Positions 32,036-44,176 of a stretch of DNA of 64,000 nt are shown piece by piece. Numbering within the stretch: position 1 is the stretch's first letter; the number at the start of each line of letters is the position of its first letter. The DNA is from Spinacia oleracea. Lineage: Eukaryota; Streptophyta; Magnoliopsida; Caryophyllales; Amaranthaceae. The notes beneath the pieces are model-generated. The model made no database searches. It worked only from the letters and a program-made list of their open reading frames with translations, and was not told the origin of the DNA. The stretch covers positions 39,174,027-39,238,026 of the forward strand of contig NC_079491.1 of assembly GCF_020520425.1 (NCBI RefSeq), read 5' to 3'. A program made the translations under genes and the position numbers.

Positions 32036-34573
32036 CTAAGGTTGTCGGCGTTCCATGGGCGAGGGAGGGGCTTCTGGCTTGGCTTTCTTGGCCAGTGGAT
32101 GGGGGGTACTTGTCCCTCTCTTGAGGCTTTTAACATAGCATCGCCTGCCCACTTGTTGATCCCCAAATATTTTTCCTACGGAGCCATCTTCCAACTCAAA
32201 CTGCATGAGAAGTTGGTACACAGAGATTGCGGCTTTTATTTTGCTTAGTAGAGGTCGGCCTAAGATGATGTTGTATGGTAGGGAGATGTCCACGATAAGA
32301 AAGTCTACCAACAATCGTCTTCCCTTGTTTTTAGGACCCAACCTGACAGGTAGCTTGATGGTGCCTTGAGGATGGACGGCTTGACCTCCAAATCCAATGA
32401 GTGACTGGGAGATGGTTTTCAGATCATCTTTGGAATACTTGAGCCCATCTAGACACTTTAGAGTAATGATGTCGGCGGATGATCCACTATCCACTAACAC
32501 TCGCCCTACCGTTGAGTTAGCGACTTTCATCTCGATGACCAGCGGATCGTCATGGGACTCTTGAATTGGATGGCTAGTGTTCCCACCAAATGTCATCACC
32601 GGGGCTATTTGAGAAGCCGATGCCACTTTTAGGACTTGATGTCCCAGTGCCCATAAGCTATCCTTCGCCTTGCTCACAGACCCTCCTGTTGCCAAGCCTC
32701 CGGCTATCACTCCAATGTAGTCTCCCATATCATCACTAAGGGACTCCTTTTCTTTGGCTTTTGCTTTTGGGGGAGGATTCTTCCTTAAGTAATTATTTAG
32801 CTTGCCCTTGTCAGCCAAGTGATCCAGTGCCTTTTTCAGCTCCTTACAGTTCTTTGTGGTGTGCCCGCACTCGTGGTGAAACTCACACCAAAGTGACTTG
32901 TCTCGCTTTGCTTCGGGTGTACGGATTGCAGGTGGCTTAGGGAGGATGTCTTTTCCTTTGAGATCAAGGTAAATCTCCCGCCTATTGCGGTTGTACCTCG
33001 GATCCTCACCATGGTCATCAACCATAACTGACTTTTTGAGGGAGGGCTGAGTTTGGTCGTGGCTGCCGTTAGGTCTTGGCTTTTGTTTTTGCCTTGTTCC
33101 ACTCTCACCACCCCAATTGATCTTACAAATATCTGTGGCTTGAATGTGCATTTGGGCCTTCTCCATTGCTTCCTCGAGGTTGGATACCCCGGACTTGACC
33201 AATTCAAACTTGAAGTCATATGGCTGAAGACCTGCCAGGAGGGCTGCGAACTTGGTTTCGTCCTTGAGATTGTGTATCTTTAGGACTTCTTCATTGAATC
33301 TCTTAATATAATTGCGAAGGGTCTCCGTCTCTCCCTGTCTGACTGCCATTAAGTTGACACTTGTCCTTTGGTGCCTCCTACCCGCCGCGAATTGGCTGAT
33401 AAAAACCTTTTCAAGTTCACTGTAGCTCTTGATGCTTCCCTTTGGTATGTGCTTGTTGAACCATATAAGGGCAAGACCCTTCAAGGTGGTTGGAAAGTAC
33501 CTGCACCAAGTAGCTCCGCATCCAGTCTGAACATTCATCTGAGCCGCATAGGCGGCCATGTGTTCTTCTGGATCCATAGTTCCATCGAAAGGCTCGATGG
33601 TAGGGACCTTCACTTTGTCTCGGCGGGGGGTGTTCATTATTTCTTGGGAGAAGGGAGTGAGAGCCTCTTGCAATGACGAGGTATGTCTGTGCCTATCAGT
33701 TCTTGGTGGAGGGGAGTCCCATCTTCCTCTTGGGGAGGTATGCCTACCTCTACTCTCTGGGAGAGGTGAGTATGTTCGCTCACGGCGTGGAGGGATCCTT
33801 CCTATTCTTGAGGGTGAGCGATGCCTTGGGCGATGAGAAGATGAATGAGCCTCTGGCTGTTGATCGAGGGGTGAAACCCTTGTCCTGGGGGAACGGCCTC
33901 TAGCCCGGCTAGAGGGTGAGTGACATCTCCTTATAGGAGAAGGTGAGTGCCTCCTGAGAGATATCCTTAGAGAGCTGACCTCGATCGGTCTGACTTGTCT
34001 TGAAGGAGTGGGGTGGTCTCGTGCGGAGGCCGTAGTCTTAGCACTAGAGGGGGATAGACCTCGGGTGATCCTATCATTTCTGATGGCTTCTCTAGCTTGT
34101 TCGAGGCGCCTTCTGTGCAAGAGGTCTCGAGCATCAAGGTCTCCTCTGTGCAGTTGTCGATCTTCAATTACCCGGCGTGCATCTTGGCTGGCCCTTGATT
34201 GGCGAGGGCGAGGCTGTGCCCCACCCCTGTCACCTAGCCTGTCCTTCACACTTCGGGGCTGTGCCCTGTGGATGGTATGAGATGTTGTGCTCACCTTTGA
34301 GCTGGTAGGGTGGTTTGGATGTTTCCTTGAAGGTCCTTCTCCCATTCCTTGGAGGTTGTGGATAGCCTCATTGATTTGAGCAGCCAAATACTCTAGATCC
34401 TTTCGGGTGACCAAGTTCTCAGGGTGACCCTCGACATGGGGCTGTTGATTCTCATGGTCCTGATCACCATCGTGATCATCTCCGTTCCTCGAAGTAGGCA
34501 TCAACACGCAATTGGGATGGGACTTTGATCGATGAGAGGAGGAGTGTTGCCTGGTTCGTCGAGTGTTAACCAT
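32036..34573 (-). CDS. Ty3/gypsy Gag-protease polyprotein
   Basis: 845 residues, uninterrupted. Residues 1-320 are basic and rich in Arg/Ser/Pro/His. Residues 325-480 match the retrotransposon Gag fold (WCRYFPTTLKGLALIWF, SYSELEKVFISQF, GETETLRNYIKRFNEE, KFAALLAGLQP). A zinc-knuckle-like cluster follows at 563-576 (CEFHHECGHTTKNC). An aspartic protease begins near 675, with the catalytic VLVDSGSSADIITL at 692-705. Gag packages element RNA into particles; the protease matures it. The frame stops soon after the protease (IILGRPLLSKIKAAISVY), and no reverse transcriptase, RNase H or integrase is found downstream, so the element is probably non-autonomous. The start is 15 bp from the primer-binding site, as expected. 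The intact frame suggests recent activity or selection. Confidence 0.88.
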   Translation of the reverse strand: MVNTRRTRQHSSSHRSKSHPNCVLMPTSRNGDDHDGDQDHENQQPHVEGHPENLVTRKDLEYLAAQINEAIHNLQGMGEGPSRKHPNHPTSSKVSTTSHTIHRAQPRSVKDRLGDRGGAQPRPRQSRASQDARRVIEDRQLHRGDLDARDLLHRRRLEQAREAIRNDRITRGLSPSSAKTTASARDHPTPSRQVRPIEVSSLRISLRRHSPSPIRRCHSPSSRARGRSPRTRVSPLDQQPEAHSSSHRPRHRSPSRIGRIPPRRERTYSPLPESRGRHTSPRGRWDSPPPRTDRHRHTSSLQEALTPFSQEIMNTPRRDKVKVPTIEPFDGTMDPEEHMAAYAAQMNVQTGCGATWCRYFPTTLKGLALIWFNKHIPKGSIKSYSELEKVFISQFAAGRRHQRTSVNLMAVRQGETETLRNYIKRFNEEVLKIHNLKDETKFAALLAGLQPYDFKFELVKSGVSNLEEAMEKAQMHIQATDICKINWGGESGTRQKQKPRPNGSHDQTQPSLKKSVMVDDHGEDPRYNRNRREIYLDLKGKDILPKPPAIRTPEAKRDKSLWCEFHHECGHTTKNCKELKKALDHLADKGKLNNYLRKNPPPKAKAKEKESLSDDMGDYIGVIAGGLATGGSVSKAKDSLWALGHQVLKVASASQIAPVMTFGGNTSHPIQESHDDPLVIEMKVANSTVGRVLVDSGSSADIITLKCLDGLKYSKDDLKTISQSLIGFGGQAVHPQGTIKLPVRLGPKNKGRRLLVDFLIVDISLPYNIILGRPLLSKIKAAISVYQLLMQFELEDGSVGKIFGDQQVGRRCYVKSLKRGTSTPHPLAKKAKPEAPPSPMERRQP

Positions 34574-34588
34574 GGCTTGTAGTTGACT

Positions 34589-34606
34589 TCCCCACAGACG
34601 GCGCCA
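34589..34606 (-). other. Primer-binding site
   Basis: Minus-strand TGGCGCCGTCTGTGGGGA lies 2 bp inside the LTR end (GCAGAAACA) and 15 bp before the gag ATG. TGGCGCCGT beginnings are usual in Tat/Athila-type plant gypsy elements. Confidence 0.8.
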
Positions 34607-34608
34607 AC

Positions 34609-37600
34609 TGTTTCTGCGAAGAAAATGCTTAAGTATGAAAATAGGGGAAGCCTCGTCAACCAGGCTGTCGTTTTCCTCCGATCGGTCGTGGTTTGTCCTA
34701 CAAAAACGGCAAACGTAAACTGGCCCGGGGGGTTTCCGGGAAAACCCTCTCCGACGCTCAAGTCAGTCCTTGTAGAGAGAGAAAGTAGTGAGAGAGTCAG
34801 TTTGAGAATAATTGCATACCTGTGTAATGATTAGGTGAGACATATTTATAGTAATGCAGGATGGAATTATTAGTAAATATAGGCAAGTGTATGGGTATGA
34901 AATCTTGGGCCTGTAGGAGGCTAAGATATGGGCCCCTAACTTCTGGTTTGAGCCCATCAGGTGGTTTGTGTAACACCCCGACAATTCCCATTTTCTAAAA
35001 TACCCCTTTTTAAATATAACTGTAGGGAATTATCAAAGTATTATCGCCCGTGTGAAAATGTAACGGCTTATTCAGAATTTTGCAGCGGAAAACATAAAAC
35101 TAACTTTTAGGTTCATAAATAATCTTATTACATATTAGGTCCAAAACCAATTAACTGAATTAAGGAAATACGAATAGTACGACAAATTTCAAATTTAAGT
35201 TAACAAACCAAATCACTTAATAAAGCAAATATAACTACAAGCTCTCTAATCCCGATCCCAATGATGCATCATCTTCAAACCTGTAGATGGGCAACGCTTA
35301 TTGATCCTTAGAGACTGCTCACCAAAGATGGGTCATCACAGGATCAATAAGGCATAGCCATGATCAACACACACAAACAAAGCACGTAATCAGCAAAGCT
35401 GAGTACTACATACTAAAAGCAATAATAATCCTAACATGATACTATCAAACGAACCATCCTAACATGATACTAATGAACATAAATAAGGGCAGACAAACAT
35501 GATAATTTGACGACCATACTTAACTAGACTAGGCTAGACTGGACTAGACTTTTATAACAATAATATTATTTTAGTTGAAATAGACAATGGACCGAGTTTT
35601 CTAGCTAGAGGCTTCACTAAGGAAGACGAGGTACGGGCGCGACTCCGTAACCTCAGTGACCTGCGATATCGAGGAACGTTTGAATAAAAATAGGACACGG
35701 TGATCAATCCGGTCCGAATTAAAGGCCATGGGCTACCACCATGAACCCCAACTCATGTTTGTCCGTCACTTTAGACGTGCACAATCTAAAGCTATTGCTA
35801 CTCAGTTTCACTTTACATGATTTACAAATTGAAACCCTGTCATGACTCAACAATCACATAAGGCATACAATCCACGTTTACTCACAACTGTTTTATCTTG
35901 GAATTAAGTAAGTGATCACAAAGGTATCAAACAAGACTCATTCCAATTAAATCCAACCTTTCCTTTAATACTGATCAACCCCTCTATATGGGTATAAGGT
36001 TTCAACTTACTAAACAAGGTCCTCGGCCCTCATAAAGTAGTGAAAAGCTAAAAGGGAACAACAATCAACTGATCTGAATCAACATATACAAAGTAATCTA
36101 GTGTTCCCAATCAAACATGTTTGCATCAATCATCCATACTAACATGTTATAATTCTCAAAGTGCAATATAGGTTCAATATGTCCATCCAACAGTATTAAA
36201 CATGCAATTTCAACCTGACTAAGTTCATTAACGATATCAACATAACCAAGTTCATCAACAATTCAACATGGTTTCAACAATTAGCACACATTCCAAGCAC
36301 ACAGGTATGTACGTACCTTGTATAAACAAACTGCGAGACCACTTTAATAATTTAAAAGTCACATACAGAGAATTCTCCACCTAAAACATCCAACAAATAA
36401 TCCCAATCAATCTCTAATCATTCGCAACCATAATAAAGCATTCTAAATGCATCCTAAACATATTTAGAACCTTTCCTAATATTAAAACTTGAATATTTGA
36501 TTTCCTAGCATCATAAATAATTGAATTAAGGATTGAAATTCGTTGAAAACCTTCGCAAACATCATACTTTAAATTTTCAACAATATAACTCGTTTAAAAA
36601 CTTTTCCAACACCAAATTAACATGCTTAGAATCATAAAAATCATAACTTTGATAATTCATAATCATCCTACCATGATTTAAATCATTAAAAACCTTAAAA
36701 TTCATACTTCAATAATTAAAACCATTATTTCAATTAAATCGTATAATCTGAAAATTAATAATTTTATTATGTAGTACATATAATTAGAAATCTATATTTA
36801 AACCAAATAACTATAATTGTACTTCAAGAAACATAATTTAAATTGACAAAACATAATTAAAATCCAAACTTAAACATGATTAATAAATCTGAAATAAACT
36901 AATTTATAATATCAACATATAATCTGATTTCTAAATACATCATCAAAACTTAATAATTTAAATTATGAAAATTAACATTAATTAATTTATTAAAAGATAA
37001 ATAATAATTTACATAAAATGAAGGGGATGAAATACCCCAAAGAACAAGAAGGTATTGTTGGCCGGCGGCAATGGCAGCGCGGCAGCGGCGAGGGTGGTCG
37101 GCACACGGCGGTGCGTGGTGGCAGCGATGTGGTGCGGCTGTGCAAGCAAGAAAGAGGAGGAGGGCAAGAACGAATAATCGTGAGAAAAGAAACCGAATGA
37201 GAAAGAAAATAAAAACGAAAGAGAAACAGAAGGAGGCTACCGTGCACGAGCCGGTGGTCGGGATCTGCGCGGCGGCTGCGCTGGTGGTTGCGCCGACGAC
37301 GAGGAAAGCTCACGGAGCTTCTGTGGTTGCGTGAAACCGAACACGGTTAAGGAAGAACGAAGGATAAAAGGGAAACGAAAGAGAAAGGGAGGTCGCTGGC
37401 TGGTGCAGGTGGAGGACGCGGCGGGAGCAGGGGTGGCGCAGCAACAGGTCCGACGGCTGAGAGCAAGGAGGAGGGTTTGAGATTTTTGTGATTTTTACGT
37501 GAACACGTGAATGGGGAGAAGAGAAGGGGAGTTGAGTTTCTCGTGAGTATTGAAACAAGGATTTGGGTTTATGGGTTATTTGTTTTGGGCTTTATCAAAT

Positions 37601-37985
37601 TGGGCTATATCAAATTGGGCTAGGATTAGAATTAAGTTTGGTATTTGAATTCAACACCGCTTAGGATTGTTTTCTAAATTCAATCGTGTTTTCGTAATTC
37701 AAATTATTTTCAACATCAAATTCTAAAATTATTTTAATTTCATAAATCGTTGAAATATTTAAAACGTATAAAAATAAATAAAATAAATATACGTTAATTA
37801 TATATTTATTACTAAAATTCGTAAATTTTTATTTAAATATAATTAACTATACGTTAAAATATATAAATAATGTTTCTAAATTTACGGGGGATTACAGTTT
37901 GTGTTTGAGGGTATTTTCAGTAATTTCCTTCAGGAGGGTATTTTGGTAATTTCCTTGAATGTGGGTCCCATCGGGAGCCCGAACA
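34609..37985 (-). mobile_element. 5' LTR of the gag-protease element, interrupted
   Basis: On the minus strand it starts TGTTCGGGCTCCCGATGGG at 37985 and ends CGCAGAAACA at 34609. Removing the solo LTR at 34969-37896 and one GTTTG copy leaves about 444 bp. A CTATAAATA box near 34840-34850 is a likely Pol II TATA element. No matching 3' LTR was found in the window. Confidence 0.7.
34969..37896. mobile_element. Solo LTR, 2.9 kb, nested in another LTR
   Basis: Starts TGTAACACCCCGACAATTC, ends ACGGGGGATTACA, and is flanked by a perfect 5-bp duplication GTTTG (34964-34968 and 37897-37901). It contains no gag or pol motifs. The same sequence starts again at 63488. A GC-rich patch at 37050-37470 gives overlapping Arg-rich frames that I do not consider genes. 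Probable Ty3/gypsy LTR by size. Confidence 0.82.
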
Positions 37986-38007
37986 TAAATGTTATCTTTT
38001 TTTTTAA

Positions 38008-39852
<1,845 letters not shown>

Positions 39853-42800
39853 ATGGCATCAGAATTTCATCATAGTTCGTCCTCATCATTGACGGAATCA
39901 AGTGAGTTTTCTTATTATTGTGTCTGATTTGTTAACGTTCTGAATAATCGCTATAAATGTTCTGCATTTGTAATCCAATGTTCTATGTACATATTATACA
40001 TGTTATGAATTGTTTTTTAATTCTTTTATTGATCATGTTGTGAATAATGTTCACCTCTAATGAACTGCAAGTTGTAAATTTTTTTTGATGATGTGAATGA
40101 TTGCATTATATCTTCTGCATAGTCGTTTAAATTGTTTTGAGTAATACTTGCTTCTAGGGTTTTGTATAGTTCTCTATTTTCCTGTCACATTCTTTCTGAT
40201 GTTCTGAATTATTCTTACATTGTTCTCCACTTTTAACCCAATGTTCTATGTAAATTTTATACATGTTCTGAATTATTTTTTTGTTATTTTTTTCTAGATT
40301 CTGTTGTGGATAATGAACAATATGCAAGTTGTTCTAATTCAAATGTGGCTGTTACTCCTGAAGTAATTCCTATATTAAGTCCAGGGGGAACGAGAGAATG
40401 GATTCCATGTTGTTCTGATGAGTTAAAACCTGTTGTAGGGATGAAATTTATGAGTGTCGAAGAGGGTATTTCATTTTATAAAGCATATTCAAAAGCTGCT
40501 GGTTTTGTGATGAGGAAATCTACTGCTACAAAAAGGAAGGCACTAGACGTTATTGCTTTTCAGTATTGTTTATGCAACAAGGCTGGTTTCAAAGAAAAAG
40601 CAATAGTTAAGGTTGGAGGCATGCCAAATGTTAAAAAAGGGGAAGGTAATGAAGATAAAGTACCTATACTTCGAAGAAGGCTAGTTACTCGTGTTGGTTG
40701 CAAGGCTCGGATGGTTATGAAGTATAAAAATGAAGGTTTTTATGTGGTGACTGAATTCCGAGAGCCACATGTTCATCCTCTTTACACCCCGGGTTGTCTA
40801 AAATTTCAGAAAGCGGGTAGGAAAATGAATATTCTTCATAAGAAGATGATTATTGATAATTCGAAGGTGAACATTGGTCCGGTTAAGACTTTTAGATTGA
40901 TGAAGGAGTTAGTTGGATCGTATGATAACGTTGGTGCATCCAAGCAAGATTTCAAAAAATTTCATAGAGATTTGAAGGCTTACATTGAAGGATCGGATGC
41001 CCAAATGTTTGTGAATAACTTTCAGAACAAGAAGTTGTTATGGAGTGCATTTTTCTTTGACTATGAGGTGGATGAAGACGAGCAACTTTGTAAAGCTTTT
41101 TGGGCAGATCCTATATGTAGAAAGAATTATGCACTCTTTGGTGATATGGTTTCTTTTGACACCACATTTCAAACAAAGCGGTAATTTCTTGTCATGTTCT
41201 GAATTCATCTAAATTTTGTTCTACATAATATTCATGATGTTCTAAGTTAAAATCTGCATGTTTTAAACATTACTCATCAAGTTCTGAATGCATGGTTATC
41301 TTGTTCTAATAACTGTACATATGTTCTAAATATTATTCAGCATGTTCTATATAACTATTCATATGTTCTGAACATTATACTGAATGTTCTGAAATTTGTT
41401 TTTAGGTATAATATGATATTTGGCCCATTTACTGGAGTTGATCACCACAAGAAGTGTGTTACTTTTGGTGCTGCTTTAATAGCCCATGAGGACATCGTGT
41501 CTTTTGAGTGGGTTTTTAGAACTTTCCTCAAGGCAATGGGAGGTAATGAGCCAGCTTGTTTGATTACGGATGAAGATCCGGCAATGAAAATAGCTATTCC
41601 TAAAGTGTTTCAGACCGCTGAGCATAGGTTTTGTATGTGGCATATAATGAAAAAAATGCCTGAGAAAGTCGGCCGTCAGATTACGCAAGATACCCTGTTT
41701 CTTAATAAAATTTGCAAATGTGTTTGGAGTGAAGAGATTGAGCCAACAGAATTTGAAGAGAAATGGGGAAAGGTTCTTGCTGAGTTCAAGCTTCAAGACC
41801 ATGAGTGGTTGAAGCAGTTGTATGAGAAGCGTCAAATGTGGATCCCAGCATACTTTAGAGATTCGTTTCTATGTGGTATCATGAGGACTACATCAAGGTC
41901 AGAGAGTGAGAACAATTTTTATACAAAGTTTACCAATCCCCATCTCACTCTAGTAGAGTTTTACATGAGATTTGAGAGTGCATTGGATGCTCAAAGACAT
42001 ACTCAAGGTCAATTTGACAATGATTCTAAACACAAACATCCAGAATGTAAGACTTCCTTTGCATTAGAGAAACATGCTTCTAAAATCTACACTGTTTCAG
42101 TCTTTTATGATTTTCAAGAGGAGCTCGAGATTGGTTGCTTTCACTGTGGACTTGAGGAGTACAAGAAAGAAAATGGGTTTGAAATCTTTACCATTAGAGA
42201 AGGATGTAGAATAAGAAAGTTCGATGTTAGTTTTAACCCGGCTAACCTAGATAGTAAGTGTATGTGCAAGATGTTTGAGAGGTTAGGGATTCCTTGTAGG
42301 CACATGGTTTGGGTGTGGAAGGCAAAGATGATTGAGTATATTCCTGATGTTTATGTGCTAAATAGGTGGACTAGTTTGGCAACTAAAACGCCAATTTTTG
42401 ATTTAGAAGGAAATATCTTGGAGGCATGTGTTAACTTTGTTGATTGTAAAAGAATGTTAAATGAGTTATGGTCAGAAATTCACACATGTGTGAGTTTGGC
42501 TCAGGGTAATGAAGAAGATCTTACTGATCTTGTGAAGAATTTAAAAGGTTTAAGGTTAAACTTGGAAGCTAAGAAGAGTTCTAACAATCATGAAAACAAT
42601 GGTTCTCCGAGCAAAGCAACAGACATCGAGCTACTGATTGGAGCTACCCTTCCTACTGAAATTGTGGTTAAGCCGCCTAAAATTTCAAAGAACAAAGGCA
42701 CGGGGGTTCATGTTCCAGGTACAGGTAGTGACAAACGATTGAAAGGTGACAAGGAAAAGGCAATTGAGCAAAGCCAAAAGAAGAAAAGGTTATGTAGAGG

Positions 42801-42870
42801 TTGTGGAGAGCTTGGTTACCATGATATTCGGAATTGCCCACATAAAGTGAAAGAAAATTGTAAGTTATAA
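39853..42870 (+). CDS. FAR1-related MULE transposase, three exons
   Basis: Exons 39853-39901, 40298-41180 and 41406-42870 join in phase across GT-AG introns to give 798 residues. A FAR1 zinc-binding DNA-binding domain lies at about 67-177 (FYKAYSKAAGFVMRKS, CLCNKAGF, GCKARM, HVHPLY; Cys107, Cys109, Cys151, His174, His176). The MULE catalytic domain runs from about 290 to 480, with candidate acidic residues Asp304 (VSFDTTF), Asp366 (ITDEDPAM) and Glu477/479 (TSRSESEN). A SWIM zinc finger is at 596-610 (CMCKMF...GIPCRH) and a C-terminal CX2CX5HX4C knuckle at 774-788. FAR1/FHY3 transcription factors derive from such transposases; here the position inside terminal repeats and next to a Ulp1 gene says transposase. 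No stop or frameshift: it may be functional. The start was fixed by the second copy, whose first exon (63230-63278) is identical. Confidence 0.88.
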
Positions 42871-44176
42871 GTTTTTATAACATGGTTTGGATGTAAAAAA
42901 TTCTATTACCTTGATGTTCTGAATAAATTATCATATATTCTAATTAATATACATGATGTTCTAAACTTATCACTATATGTTTTAGGGAATTCTGCATTCT
43001 GTTCTAAACAATATTCATATTGTTCTAACCAATCTATATCATGTACTACACTTAAAACTGCATGTTCCAGGAAACTGTGCACTATGTTCTACACAATTTA
43101 CATAATGTTCTAAACTATAGAATTATAATGTTTTAATTTCAATGATGCTTTTTATTCATTATTTAGTTCCCTTGACACAATTTGTTTTGTTTTTTTTCTT
43201 CAGAATTGTCATTAAAAGCTTCTCGCCAAAGAATACACAATTTCATCATTCACCATCGCCACATAGATCCTCTCACTTTTTGAAGTGTTATTTTTTTATA
43301 GTTTTTTTTTTGTGTTACGTTTTTGGACATTGTCATATTTTCCATGAACAATGTATATCTATATAGTTTTTTCATGGCTCTGAAAAATATACTTTATGTT
43401 CCTTTTGCTTAACTATTATTTTCAACAATTAAAAGGTATCCCCATGCATCAGCGATATTGTTGATATTATTATTTTCGCCCGCATGACTTCTCATTTTAG
43501 CTTATCGTTGTACAAAAGTTCACTTCATTCATCTACAATACAAACACTAAACCAAATTTTAAGAAATAAAGTTAAAAGTTCGATGTTATGAGTAAGTAAA
43601 GTAATTGTTCTAATTCAACTAAGTAAATGTTCTGAATTCAAAGAGACAAAGTTCTTAATTTAAAAAGTTCTTAGTTCTTAAAAAAGTTAAAAGTTAGTGC
43701 ACAAAATGTAAATGCTCTAAGTCAACTTACCATACGTTTTGAAATAACATAGTATTTGTTCCGAATCACGTTCAACAAGAAATGATTACAAATTATTGGA
43801 ATATATTTTATTTGTTTAATAGACTTGTTTCTATTTGCATTAATTAAATCAAGGATAACAACAAATTATGAAACAAAGTCATTGCATTGAATATTTAGTT
43901 TGACAATACTAAATATCGATAATACTAAATTTTGATAATGCTAATTCTCACATTTTTCAACTAATTATGCTAATACTCATAGTATTTATAATACTAACAA
44001 GAAATTCACATAAATGTTCTAAGCACTTCAGAAATATGTTCTAACAAGAAAGCCAAAAATTCTAAGCATTTAAGCTACATCTTCAACACAACCTATTTAT
44101 AACAAGTACGAAATTTGATGCTACATGTAAGCTACATGTTTCTAGCATTGATCTACAACTAGCTATTACAATTTCC
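42871..44176. other. Gene-gene spacer with a duplicated Ulp1 exon relic
   Basis: Between the convergent 3' ends. It contains motif arrays, and 43420-43700 is a diverged copy of 45580-45860, including a shortened minus-strand version of the Ulp1 exon at 45525-45702. In this relic the codon matching the stop at 45603-45605 is still TGG (43442-43444). Confidence 0.65.

Noticed and set aside
33053-34280. Several plus-strand frames opposite the gag-protease gene
   Set aside because: Antisense shadows of the long minus-strand frame, which has the Gag, knuckle and protease motifs.
36990-37558. Arg-rich frames on both strands
   Set aside because: GC-rich part of the nested solo LTR; no family motif and competing frames.
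39853-42870. Calling the transposase a domesticated host FAR1/FRS transcription factor
   Set aside because: It lies within terminal repeats and convergent with a Ulp1 gene, and its first exon recurs in a second copy of the element, all marks of a mobile element. Phylogeny would decide.
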